Below, in pieces: positions 50,040 through 58,122 of a stretch of DNA of 64,000 bases. This stretch comes from Buchnera aphidicola (Pseudoregma panicola) (GTDB lineage: Bacteria > Pseudomonadota > Gammaproteobacteria > Enterobacterales > Enterobacteriaceae). The stretch spans positions 186,001 to 250,000 of the forward strand of contig NZ_CP135000.1 of the NCBI RefSeq assembly GCF_039376655.1, given 5' to 3'. The translations under genes and the position numbers were made by a program. The notes below the pieces were generated by a model. It did no database searches. It was given only the letters and a program-made list of their open reading frames with translations, and was not told where the DNA came from. How positions within the stretch are numbered: position 1 is the stretch's first letter; each line of letters begins with the position of its first letter.

Positions 50040-50242
50040 CGTGGTCGATAACCACGTTAGGTAAGACAAGTTACAATTCTGTTTATGTATGGCATTTTTA
50101 AATTAAAATTTTTAGAACAAAGTAGTTGAAATTACTTATCTTTTGAATCTTAAATTCATGCCTCATGCAGTAATGTTTCTAGTTTATCTATACGTTATAT
50201 GTTTAGACCTATATAAATATATTCAAAGGAAAAATTACAAAA
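50040..50242 (+). promoter_or_regulatory. Structured 5' leader of cspC
   Basis: About 200 bp upstream of cspC is clearly richer in G and C than the 490 bp before it. It begins with a small hairpin, CGTGGT (50040-50045) pairing with ACCACG (50051-50056), and includes the yobF remnant at 50085-50216. It ends with an AAGGA ribosome binding site (50226-50230) 12 bp before the ATG. Cold-shock family mRNAs in E. coli are controlled through long structured leaders, so this is probably transcribed and regulatory. Confidence 0.65.
50085..50216 (+). pseudogene. yobF: Remnant of yobF, the small gene upstream of cspC
   Basis: In E. coli the 47-residue YobF protein is encoded directly upstream of cspC. 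Here ATG at 50085 opens a 14-codon frame beginning MYGIF, matching the YobF start MCGIF as recalled, and ends at TGA (50127-50129). The same frame continues through a second stop (TAA at 50151-50153) into ASCSNVSSLS (50160-50189), matching the YobF segment ASCSNVSVLS, and ends at TAA (50214-50216). Both halves are in one frame with only a two-codon length difference. It cannot make YobF without reading two stops, yet remains recognisable, suggesting the RNA or the short upstream frame matters. Confidence 0.65.
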
Positions 50243-50452
50243 ATGGCAAAAATAAAAGGTCAAGTTAAGTGGTTCAACGAATCTAAAGGTTTTGGTTTCA
50301 TTACACCGGAAGATGGAAGCAAAGATGTTTTTGTACATTTTTCTTCTATACAAAGTGAAGGATTTAAGACTTTATCAGAAGGGCAAAACGTAGAATTTGA
50401 GATTCAAGATGGTCAAAAAGGTCCAGCCGCTGTTAACGTATCTTCTATATAA
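50243..50452 (+). CDS. cspC: Cold-shock-family RNA chaperone CspC
   Basis: CspC is a 69-residue OB-fold protein that binds single-stranded RNA and DNA; in E. coli it is constitutive and affects stress-gene mRNA stability and antitermination. RNP1 (KGFGFI) and RNP2 (DVFVHF) are intact. The protein differs from the E. coli one, as recalled, at only about seven positions, mostly in 32-40 and at the end, and its codons are much less AT-driven than those of neighbours. High expression and strong selection are likely. A hairpin terminator follows at 50512. Confidence 0.98.
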   Translation: MAKIKGQVKWFNESKGFGFITPEDGSKDVFVHFSSIQSEGFKTLSEGQNVEFEIQDGQKGPAAVNVSSI

Positions 50453-50511
50453 ACATGAATAAAAATAGAATATTATAAATTTTATTTTATGATTGTTTTA
50501 ATTTTATATGT

Positions 50512-50536
50512 GCCTTTACAAAAATGTTGTAAAGGC
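50512..50536 (+). terminator. Intrinsic terminator after cspC
   Basis: A perfect 9-bp stem, GCCTTTACA (50512-50520) with its complement at 50528-50536, has a 7-nt loop and four G-C pairs, high for this genome. A T-rich stretch follows some 13 bp downstream. It isolates cspC from yoaE, about 110 bp further on. Confidence 0.7.
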
Positions 50537-50648
50537 GCTGTATATAAAATTTTTTAAATAATTAATTTTTAAAAAATATATATATTTAAAACTGTTAATT
50601 TTAAATTTTATAATAAAGTTTATTATTTTTTATTTTACGGAGTATTTA

Positions 50649-52205
50649 ATGGAGATAATTTTAGATCCGTCTAATTGGGCCGGTCTATTAACTTTAATTA
50701 TTTTAGAAGTAACATTAGGAATAGATAATTTATTATTTATAACAATTATATCAAATAAATTACCTCCATATCAAAGAGATAAAGCTAGGATAATAGGTTT
50801 AAGTATTGCATTATGTATTAGATTAATATTATTATTTTTAGTATCTTGGATTACAACACTAAATAATACTATTATTCAAATAAAAAGTTTTAAATTTTCT
50901 AGTAAAGATATAATACTATTTTTTGGAGGTATATTTTTATTATTTAAAGCAATAACAGAATTGAATGAAAGATTAGACCATACAAAAAGTATAAAAATAG
51001 AAAATAAAATATATAATAGTTTTTGGTTCGTAATATTACAAATAGTTTTATTAGATGTAATTTTTTCTTTAGATTCAGTAATTACATCTTTAGGAGTAGT
51101 AAATAAATTATCTATGATGATATTATCTATGATAATTGCTATGATAATAATGTTATATGCTGCTAAAATTATTACAAAGTTCATAAATAAACATCCAACA
51201 ATAGTATTGTTATGTATCAGTTTTTTGTTAATGATAGGTCTTAGTTTAATAGCAGAATCAACTGGGTTTTTTATACCAAAAGGATATTTATATGCAGCTG
51301 TAGTATTTTCTACATTAATAGAACTATTTAATCAAATAGCAAAAAGAAATTTTATAAAATATCAGTCTAGCATGCCTATGAGAAAAAGATTAGCTGAAAT
51401 AGTTATAAAATTAATGTCAAAAAAACAAAAAAAAGAATTTATAAAAAGGGAAAAATTTAAAAAAAATAACTATATATCTAACTCTAAAAGAGAAAATGAA
51501 GAATTTAAGGATGAAGAAAGATATATGATGCATGGAGTTTTAACTTTAGCGCTTAGATCAATAAGAAGCATAATGACTCCAAGAGGAGAAATTTCTTGGG
51601 TAAATTCAGAACACAAAAATAGTAAAATTAGATCTCAATTATTAAAAAGTCCACATAGTTTGTTTCCAGTATGTAAAGGAGAATTAGATAAGATTATAGG
51701 AATAGTTAGAGCAAAAGAAATGTTAATAGCTCTAGAAAAAAAAATAAATATATTAGATTTTTCTTCTAAAACTTTACCAATAATAATACCAGATACTTTA
51801 GACCCAATAAATTTACTAAAAATATTAAGAAAATCAAAAGGTAATTTTGTAATAGTTACAAATGAATTTGGAGTTATACAAGGTTTAATAACACCATTAG
51901 ATGTTTTAGAAGCCATAGCTGGAGAATTTCCGGATGCAGATGAAACGCCAGATGTAATAGAAGAAAAAAATAGTTGGTTAGTTAAAGGAAATACAGATTT
52001 ACATTCTTTAGAACAATTATTAAATGTAAATAAATTAGTAGATAAAGAAAAAAAATGTGCTTCTTTAGCTGGTTTATTAATTGCAAATACAGGAAATATA
52101 CCAAATATAGGAGAAACTATTAAAATAAATAATCTAGAATTTACTATTTTAAAGTCAAACAGATATAAAATAAAGTTAGTAAGAATAAAAAAAGTTAATT
52201 TATAA
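50649..52205 (+). CDS. yoaE: TerC-family membrane protein with CBS domains (YoaE)
   Basis: This is the orthologue of E. coli YoaE (both 518 residues). The N-terminal half has about seven transmembrane segments of the TerC family, with acidic residues in EVTLGIDNLLFI and LLDVIFSLDSVIT that resemble cation-binding sites of metal exporters. The second half has a CBS pair (about 290-410) and a C-terminal CorC/HlyC transporter-associated domain. It probably handles metal ions at the membrane; substrate unknown. A GGAG site lies a few bases before the ATG. Confidence 0.93.
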   Translation: MEIILDPSNWAGLLTLIILEVTLGIDNLLFITIISNKLPPYQRDKARIIGLSIALCIRLILLFLVSWITTLNNTIIQIKSFKFSSKDIILFFGGIFLLFKAITELNERLDHTKSIKIENKIYNSFWFVILQIVLLDVIFSLDSVITSLGVVNKLSMMILSMIIAMIIMLYAAKIITKFINKHPTIVLLCISFLLMIGLSLIAESTGFFIPKGYLYAAVVFSTLIELFNQIAKRNFIKYQSSMPMRKRLAEIVIKLMSKKQKKEFIKREKFKKNNYISNSKRENEEFKDEERYMMHGVLTLALRSIRSIMTPRGEISWVNSEHKNSKIRSQLLKSPHSLFPVCKGELDKIIGIVRAKEMLIALEKKINILDFSSKTLPIIIPDTLDPINLLKILRKSKGNFVIVTNEFGVIQGLITPLDVLEAIAGEFPDADETPDVIEEKNSWLVKGNTDLHSLEQLLNVNKLVDKEKKCASLAGLLIANTGNIPNIGETIKINNLEFTILKSNRYKIKLVRIKKVNL

Positions 52206-52232
52206 AAAACAAAAATATAATTAATATAAAAA

Positions 52233-52904
52233 ATGAAAAAAAATATTTTATCTTTAGATAGTTCTAACAAAAGTTGTTCTGTAGCATTGTTAATTAAAAA
52301 AAAAATAGATTATATATTTAACAAATGCAAAAATAATTATGAAGAAAAAATTTTTCCAATGATTAAAAAAATAATAAATAGAAATAAAATAAATATAAAC
52401 AATATTAAAATAGTTGCTTATTCCAATGGGCCTGGAAGTTTTTCTGGAATTAGAATATCTTCTAGTATCGCAAAAAGTTTTTTTTTAAATAAAAAAATAA
52501 AATTATTTGCTATATCTTCATTAAAAATAATTGCAGAAAATTTCTGGAAAAAATATAAAAAAAGAAATTTAATAGTATTAATTAAAAACAAAAAAAATAA
52601 TTTTTTTTATGGAAAATATTATAGAAAAAAAAATGGTATATGGATTGGTAAAAATACAGAAAAAATAGTTACTTTAAAAAAATTAATAAAAAAAATTATA
52701 AAAATAAAAAATATAAATATTTCTGGAAAATTTGAAAAATTAGAAATAAAAAAAGCTTTAAAAGAAATAAAATTTAAAAAAAAAATATTTTTTTTTAAAA
52801 TAAAATTTCCAAATGCAAAATATATAATATATATAGTTCAAAAAATATTAAAAAACAAAATAATTAGAAATGATTCATCATCTTTTCCTAAATATTTAAC
52901 ATAG
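52233..52904 (+). CDS. tsaB: tRNA threonylcarbamoyladenosine biosynthesis protein TsaB
   Basis: TsaB works with TsaD and TsaE to attach threonylcarbamoyl to A37 of ANN-decoding tRNAs. The N-terminal ASKHA fold shows LSLDSSNKSCSVAL and the conserved YSNGPGSFSGIRIS. The C-terminal half is reduced and lysine-rich (223 residues against 231). The start MKKNILSLDSS fits the family. tsaD and tsaE are not in the window. It converges on minE with 7 bp between the stops. Confidence 0.92.
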   Translation: MKKNILSLDSSNKSCSVALLIKKKIDYIFNKCKNNYEEKIFPMIKKIINRNKININNIKIVAYSNGPGSFSGIRISSSIAKSFFLNKKIKLFAISSLKIIAENFWKKYKKRNLIVLIKNKKNNFFYGKYYRKKNGIWIGKNTEKIVTLKKLIKKIIKIKNINISGKFEKLEIKKALKEIKFKKKIFFFKIKFPNAKYIIYIVQKILKNKIIRNDSSSFPKYLT

Positions 52905-52911
52905 AAACTAA

Positions 52912-53175
52912 TTACTTATCTTTTTTTAAAAAATTTATATATAATTCTAATATATAGAAATTTTTATTTTTTTTTTCATTTATTTCTACATTATATAGTT
53001 TAGAATCTGTTTTTAAATATTTTTTTATGGTAAAAATAATATCATTTTTTAAATTTTTTAAATTACTTATCTGAAAATTATTTTTTTGATTTTTTGAAAT
53101 TATGTAATTAAGTCTTTTTTTTGCAATACTAGCTGTATTTTTATTATTAGAATAGAAAAAATATAAAAATGACAT
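52912..53175 (-). CDS. minE: Cell division topological specificity factor MinE
   Basis: MinE displaces MinC from MinD and drives pole-to-pole oscillation. The MinD-interacting helix KNTASIAKKRLNYIIS aligns with E. coli residues 12-27 or so, and the topological-specificity domain DIIFTIKKYLKTD follows. The N-terminal membrane-targeting segment MSFLYFFYS is more hydrophobic than in E. coli. Length is 87 against 88. It lies 6 bp after minD, in the minCDE order. Confidence 0.94.
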   Translation of the reverse strand: MSFLYFFYSNNKNTASIAKKRLNYIISKNQKNNFQISNLKNLKNDIIFTIKKYLKTDSKLYNVEINEKKNKNFYILELYINFLKKDK

Positions 53176-53181
53176 ATAATT

Positions 53182-53991
53182 TTATCTCCAAAACAACCAT
53201 TTTAAAAAACTTTTTTCTTTTTTATAAATTTTTATTGGAATCTTTTCTCCTAAAAATCTTTTTACAGTATCTTTATAAGATCTTCCAGAAATAGAATTTT
53301 TTTCTAAAATTATTGGAATTCCTTTATTAGATGCATTTAATATAGAAGAATCTTCTGGTATTATTCCTATTATAGGTATTTTTAAAATGTCTAATATATC
53401 ATCTAAACTTAACATCTGACCGCAATCTACTCTTTTTTGATCATATCTAGTTAATATTAAATGTTCTAATATAGGTTTTTCTCCTGTTTCTGATCTTTTA
53501 GAAGTAGAAGAAATTATTCCTAACATTCTATCAGAATCTCTAACTGAAGAAATTTCTGGATTGGCTACTATTATAGCATCATCTGCAAAATATATAGATA
53601 TAATAGCACCATTTTCTATTCCAGCAGGGGAATCACAAATTATAAATTCAAAATTCATATCAGACAATTTTTTAAAAACTTTGTTAACTGAATCTTTTGT
53701 TAACACACTTTTATCTCTAGTTTGAGATGCAGGTAATATATATAAATTATCTATTCTTTTATCTTTTATCAAAGCTTGATCTATAGATATATCATTATTT
53801 AAAACATTAACAAAATCATATACTACTCTTCTTTCACATCCCATAACTAAATCTAAATTTCTTAAACCTATATCAAAATCTATTACTACAGTTTTTTTAC
53901 CTAATTTTGCTAAACCTACAGATATAGAAGCACTTGTTGTTGTTTTTCCAACTCCACCTTTTCCTGAAGTAACTACAACTATTCTACTCAT
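53182..53991 (-). CDS. minD: Septum site-determining ATPase MinD
   Basis: MinD is a membrane-bound ATPase that recruits MinC to block polar division. The deviant Walker A motif GKGGVGKTTT, with signature Lys11 and Lys16, follows the start MSRIVVVTS. The C-terminal amphipathic membrane-targeting helix ends KSFLKWLFWR. I choose the ATG at 53991 rather than the one at 54006: it matches the E. coli start and a GGAAA lies upstream. This gives 269 residues against 270. It is the best conserved of the three Min proteins. Confidence 0.97.
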   Translation of the reverse strand: MSRIVVVTSGKGGVGKTTTSASISVGLAKLGKKTVVIDFDIGLRNLDLVMGCERRVVYDFVNVLNNDISIDQALIKDKRIDNLYILPASQTRDKSVLTKDSVNKVFKKLSDMNFEFIICDSPAGIENGAIISIYFADDAIIVANPEISSVRDSDRMLGIISSTSKRSETGEKPILEHLILTRYDQKRVDCGQMLSLDDILDILKIPIIGIIPEDSSILNASNKGIPIILEKNSISGRSYKDTVKRFLGEKIPIKIYKKEKSFLKWLFWR

Positions 53992-54027
53992 TAATATAAT
54001 TTCCATTATTATTAAAAATTTTTATAA

Positions 54028-54726
54028 TTATATTTTTTTTATACATATGTTATTGTCTCTTAAAAAAAAATAAGAAGAATTACCAATAAATTTTTTAGGA
54101 ATTTGATCATATAACCAATAATTAGTATAAATAGCTATAAGTTCTGGATAACAAAATTTACAAAAAATTTTAGAAGATAAATTACCTAAAGATCCAGCTA
54201 TTGCTCTCCCTTTTAAAGATCCATATACATGAATATTACCATTAGAAATTATTTCTGCTCCATAACTAACATTGTTTATTATTATTAAATCAGAATTTTC
54301 AGAATAAATTTTTTGACCTGATCTAACAGGGTGACTTATTGTAATTGATTCATTTTTATTTTTTATAGTATCTTTTTCATTTTTAATATTTTTGATTTTA
54401 ATATTAGGTAAAAATTTACTTTTTCCAATATTCAAATATGATATTCCTGAACCAATTATATAATTTTTCAAATTACAGTTTATACAACCAGAAAAACCTA
54501 TTATTTTAAATTTAAAATATAATATTAACTTTTTTGTTAATATCCAATCTGGTATTTTCATATAAAACATAATATTTATTACTATAGAAGTACTTTTTAA
54601 AATATTCGGAAACTCTCTAATTTTTTTTTTAAAATATATTTCAAAATTCTTTAAATCATATTTATATAAATTCAAAACTAATAAAGTAAAATTCTTTCCA
54701 TAAAATTCTAAACCATATTTATTCAT
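54028..54726 (-). CDS. minC: Septum site-determining protein MinC
   Basis: MinC inhibits FtsZ ring formation away from midcell. The C-terminal beta-helix domain that binds MinD and FtsZ is well conserved, with ISHPVRSGQKIYS, the RSGQ motif and NGNIHVYGSLKGRAIAG. The N-terminal FtsZ-binding domain (about residues 1-110) is strongly diverged. Length is 232 against 231. It is the first gene of minCDE, and tRNA-Leu follows upstream on the same strand. Confidence 0.95.
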   Translation of the reverse strand: MNKYGLEFYGKNFTLLVLNLYKYDLKNFEIYFKKKIREFPNILKSTSIVINIMFYMKIPDWILTKKLILYFKFKIIGFSGCINCNLKNYIIGSGISYLNIGKSKFLPNIKIKNIKNEKDTIKNKNESITISHPVRSGQKIYSENSDLIIINNVSYGAEIISNGNIHVYGSLKGRAIAGSLGNLSSKIFCKFCYPELIAIYTNYWLYDQIPKKFIGNSSYFFLRDNNICIKKI

Positions 54727-54804
54727 ACAAATTTTTCATATTAAAAAATAATAGTATAAAAATTAAAATTATATAAAAATTTTATTATAAAAAATTATAT
54801 ATAT

Positions 54805-54889
54805 TACCCAGAGCGGGAATCGAACCCGCAAAGCTAAAAAAGCCGAGGGATTTTAAGTCCCTTGTGTTTACCTATTTCACCATCCGGGC
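54805..54889 (-). tRNA. tRNA-Leu (TAA)
   Basis: Read on the minus strand, acceptor GCCCGGA pairs with TCTGGGT (one G-T), followed by A73, the LeuRS identity base. The anticodon loop CTTAAAA gives TAA, and the long variable arm of a class II tRNA is present. CCA is not encoded. It matches E. coli tRNA-Leu(UAA) closely. Confidence 0.95.
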
Positions 54890-54922
54890 AATTATAAAAA
54901 CAAAAAAAAAATAATTTTTTAT

Positions 54923-54993
54923 AGGCGTATCCCGGAGTCGAACCGAGTTTTTCGGATTTGCAATCCGACACATAACCAATCTGTCAATACGCC
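54923..54993 (-). tRNA. tRNA-Cys (GCA)
   Basis: On the minus strand, acceptor GGCGTAT pairs with ATACGCC, followed by U73, the CysRS identity base. The anticodon stem-loop CGGATTGCAAATCCG gives GCA. CCA is not encoded. It lies 33 bp upstream of tRNA-Leu on the same strand, so both probably come from one transcript. Confidence 0.95.
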
Positions 54994-55081
54994 ATATTAA
55001 AAATATAATTTTATAAAAAATAATTTATTTAAATAATATCATAAAAAAAAAATAAATCAAATTAATATTTTAACTATCTAT

Positions 55082-55110
55082 TTTACATTTTTTATAATAA
55101 AATATATACT
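55082..55110 (+). promoter_or_regulatory. Possible promoter of tRNA-Ser
   Basis: TTTACA (55082-55087) and TATACT (55105-55110) are 17 bp apart and 35 bp upstream of tRNA-Ser. Spacing is ideal but both boxes are one base from consensus, and chance matches are frequent in this DNA. Confidence 0.35.
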
Positions 55111-55145
55111 AAATTTTATTGTAATTTTGTTTATTTTTAAAATTT

Positions 55146-55233
55146 GGAGGAATGGCCGAGTGGTTTAAGGCAGCGGTCTTGAAAACCGCCGATGAGAAAA
55201 TCTCATCCGAGAGTTCGAATCTCTCTTCCTCCT
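55146..55233 (+). tRNA. tRNA-Ser (TGA)
   Basis: Acceptor GGAGGAA pairs with TTCCTCC. The anticodon loop CTTGAAA gives TGA, and the long variable arm GATGAGAAAATCTCATC is typical of tRNA-Ser. The base after the acceptor is T, whereas E. coli tRNA-Ser has G73. CCA is not encoded. Confidence 0.95.
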
Positions 55234-55256
55234 AAAAAATATTTATTGTAATATTT

Positions 55257-56810
55257 TTAATCATATTTAATTTTTTTTATAACTTTATAAAATTTAGAAA
55301 AATTAAATCCAAAAATGAACAAAGAAAAAAAATAAGAAAAAAAAGAAATTAATAAAAACAAAAATAAATATAAAAATCTAATTATTATATTAGAATATAA
55401 ATAAACATAAATAAAAATATTTTTTATAAAATACATAGTTAATATCATTAATAATATAGAAAAAGTTATAATATATAAAAATCTATACCAATTTTTTTTA
55501 AATAGAAATATATTTTTTTTATTCAAATAATAGAATAAAAATAATAAATTTACCCAAGATCCTATACTAAATGATAAAGCTAATCCTATATGTTGTAACT
55601 TACTAACTAGAAATATATTCATAACTTGCGCGGAAATTATACTAAATATTGATATTTTCATAGGAGTTGAAGCATCTTGTCTGGCATAAAATGCTGAAAC
55701 TAATACTTTAGTTAATACCATTGAAACAAGTCCAAAAGAATAAGCAATTAAAGTTTTTTGAGTCATTAAAGTATCAAAGGAACTAAAATTTCCATATTGA
55801 AATAAAGTAAATATTATATATTTAGAAAAAAAAGCTACAAATAAAGAACTGGGAACAGAAATTATTATACTTAATTTAATTCCCCAATCAAATAAATCAA
55901 AAAATTTATTTTTAAGATTTTTATAAAAAAAATTAGATAAATAAGGTAATAATATTGTAGATAAGGAAGTTCCAAGTATTCCAGCTGGAAATTCTATTAT
56001 TCTATCAGCATAATATATCCAAGAAACTGAACCAGATATTATTAATGAAGATATTATAGTATTACACAAAAGTGAAATTTGATTAGCTGATACTCCTAAC
56101 ATAGCTGGAAACATTTTTTTTAAAAATAAACATATTGGTTTATTTTTAAAATTGAAAGATGGAATAATTAATCTATTAATTCTATATAAATTAAAAATCT
56201 GCAAAATTATTTGTATAAATCCTCCAAACAATACACTATATCCTAAAGACAATATGCTTGGAGAAAAATATTTAGAAAAAAAAATAGAAAATATTATCAT
56301 ACTTATGTTTAAAAAAACTGGCATAAAAGAAGAAGATAAAAAGTGATTCCATGCATTTAATACACATGCAGACAAAGCAACTAAACAAATAAAAAAAATA
56401 TATGGAAAAATTATTTTTAGTAATAAAACTGTTATATTATATTTATCAAAATTTTTTAAAAATCCAGGAGCTATCAATAAAATAATTTTAGAAGAAAAAA
56501 ACACTCCTAAAAAAATTAATACTGCTAATATTAAAATTATCAGTCCAAATATATTAGAAATAAATTTATTAACTACTTTGTTATCTTCTTTTTTTTTTAA
56601 TTTTATTAAAATTGGCAAAAAAACTTGCGAAAAAGCTCCTTCAGATAATATTTTTCTAAAAAAATTAGGTATTTTAAAAGCTATAAAAAAAGCATCTGTA
56701 TACATTGATACACCAAAACATCTGGCAATATAAATATCTCTTATAAAACCAACAAACCTAGAAAAAAAACTAATTAAACTTATTGACAATATAGATTTTA
56801 AAAATGCCAT
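55257..56810 (-). CDS. murJ: Lipid II flippase MurJ
   Basis: MurJ moves lipid II across the inner membrane for peptidoglycan synthesis. The 517-residue protein (511 in E. coli) is hydrophobic throughout, with about 14 transmembrane segments. The N-terminus FVGFIRDIYIARCFGVSMYTDAFFIAF and the arginine of SRFVGFIRD are conserved, as are the loops GAFSQVFLPIL and FYARQDASTPMKI. Keeping MurJ and MinCDE implies that the cell still builds and divides a wall. It is divergent from flgB, as mviN neighbours the flg cluster in E. coli. Confidence 0.96.
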   Translation of the reverse strand: MAFLKSILSISLISFFSRFVGFIRDIYIARCFGVSMYTDAFFIAFKIPNFFRKILSEGAFSQVFLPILIKLKKKEDNKVVNKFISNIFGLIILILAVLIFLGVFFSSKIILLIAPGFLKNFDKYNITVLLLKIIFPYIFFICLVALSACVLNAWNHFLSSSFMPVFLNISMIIFSIFFSKYFSPSILSLGYSVLFGGFIQIILQIFNLYRINRLIIPSFNFKNKPICLFLKKMFPAMLGVSANQISLLCNTIISSLIISGSVSWIYYADRIIEFPAGILGTSLSTILLPYLSNFFYKNLKNKFFDLFDWGIKLSIIISVPSSLFVAFFSKYIIFTLFQYGNFSSFDTLMTQKTLIAYSFGLVSMVLTKVLVSAFYARQDASTPMKISIFSIISAQVMNIFLVSKLQHIGLALSFSIGSWVNLLFLFYYLNKKNIFLFKKNWYRFLYIITFSILLMILTMYFIKNIFIYVYLYSNIIIRFLYLFLFLLISFFSYFFSLFIFGFNFSKFYKVIKKIKYD

Positions 56811-57215
56811 AATTTTACTACCTTCAATTACTAATTTAAAAATAAAAAATAAGGTTTATTATAATTTTTTTTAAAAATATATTATAAATTTTAAAAATTT
56901 TAATAAAATATATAAAAAATAATAAAATAATAGATTTTATTGAAATAATTTTATATTATTTTATACTAAAATATTTTTAATTATTTTTTGTTTTTAATTT
57001 AAAAATACTTCAATATAACATATTAAAATTTTCAAATTATATAAAATAAAATATTTTATAAATTTTAAAAAATATTTAAATAAAAAATATTTTTTTTATA
57101 AAATATATTAATATATATATACATATGTAAATATATAATATTATAATAAATAAAGTATTTTTTTAAATTATAAAAATAATATTAAAAAATTGTTTAACAT
57201 AATGAGTAGAAAAAA
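56811..57215. other. AT-rich spacer between murJ and flgB
   Basis: About 405 bp of A/T-dominated DNA separates two divergent genes and should hold both promoters. No open frame, RNA gene or clear repeat is visible. In E. coli flgN, flgM and flgA lie here; I see no recognisable remnant. No class II flagellar promoter is convincing. Confidence 0.5.
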
Positions 57216-57614
57216 ATGATAAAAATTATAAATGACTATTTAGAATTAAATAAAATGATTTTAAATTTTAAAGCTCTTAAAGTAGAATCTACTGCATCAA
57301 ATATTGCAAATTATAAAAGTGCAAATTATAATAAAAGAAATATAAAATTTAAAGAAATTATAAAAAAAATTGATGATATAAAAAAAAAAAAAGAACTTTA
57401 CATAACTTGTAATAAACATATAAAAAAGTCAAAAACTATTAACTTAAAAGATTATATGAAAATTTTGGAAAAAAGAAAAAACTATAAAAAAAATAATAAA
57501 ATAGATGTAAATAAAGAAAAAATGAAATTTTTAAAAAATAGTTTAAATTATCAGTTAGCAGCAACATCAATAAGTAAAAAAATAAGAAATATATATTTAG
57601 CTCTTCAAGGATAA
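57216..57614 (+). CDS. flgB: Flagellar proximal rod protein FlgB
   Basis: FlgB forms the base of the flagellar rod at the export gate. The N-terminal region contains ASNIANYKSANYNKRNIKF, the degenerate form of the rod motif NIANADTPGYQARD. The C-terminal helix SLNYQLAATSISKKIRNIY that packs in the rod is kept. Length is 132 against 138. The gene contains 13 A in a row (57380-57392). It is the first gene of the flagellar cluster and is followed 6 bp later by flgC. Confidence 0.9.
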   Translation: MIKIINDYLELNKMILNFKALKVESTASNIANYKSANYNKRNIKFKEIIKKIDDIKKKKELYITCNKHIKKSKTINLKDYMKILEKRKNYKKNNKIDVNKEKMKFLKNSLNYQLAATSISKKIRNIYLALQG

Positions 57615-57620
57615 CAAAAA

Positions 57621-58031
57621 ATGTCTTTAACTAATATATTAGATATATGTTCATCAGCTATGAATGTAGAAGAAAAAAATATTGAAATACATACTAACAA
57701 TATTTCTAATGCTGAAAGCATAGAAAACAAAAATGGAAAATTTAATCCATATAAAGCAAAAATAGCAATAGTTGAAACTTATAAAAAAAATATAAATTCT
57801 CCAGAAATGTTGAGAATAAAAAAAATAATTAATACAAAAGATCCATATAAAAAAATTTATAATCCAAATCATCCTCTTGCTGATTCTAAAGGATATTTGA
57901 AATTATCTAATGTAAACTATTTAAATGAAACAGTTAATTATTTAAATGCTGCTAAAAGATATCAAGCAAATTTGGAAATAGTACAAACAATAAAATATAT
58001 GATTTTAAAAACTATTGATATATCTAAATAA
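57621..58031 (+). CDS. flgC: Flagellar proximal rod protein FlgC
   Basis: FlgC stacks above FlgB in the rod. The N-terminal helix and motif read VEEKNIEIHTNNISNAES, and the C-terminal helix ETVNYLNAAKRYQANLEIVQTIK fits the conserved rod/hook terminal region. The segment NPNHPLADSKGYLKLSNVN is the family hallmark. Length is 136 against 134. It is followed by 91 bp and then the flgE-like gene; flgD, expected next in E. coli, is missing as a separate gene. Confidence 0.92.
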   Translation: MSLTNILDICSSAMNVEEKNIEIHTNNISNAESIENKNGKFNPYKAKIAIVETYKKNINSPEMLRIKKIINTKDPYKKIYNPNHPLADSKGYLKLSNVNYLNETVNYLNAAKRYQANLEIVQTIKYMILKTIDISK

Positions 58032-58122
58032 TTAAAAATTTTAGGTATTAAAAAATTAATATAATATTTTAATTAATTTTTAAATAAAATTATAATACTA
58101 ATTTAAATTAGTTAAGGAAAAT

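Noticed and set aside
51635-52270. 211-codon frame opposite yoaE
   Set aside because: yoaE is full length with clear domains; the antisense frame has no recognisable motif or ribosome binding site.
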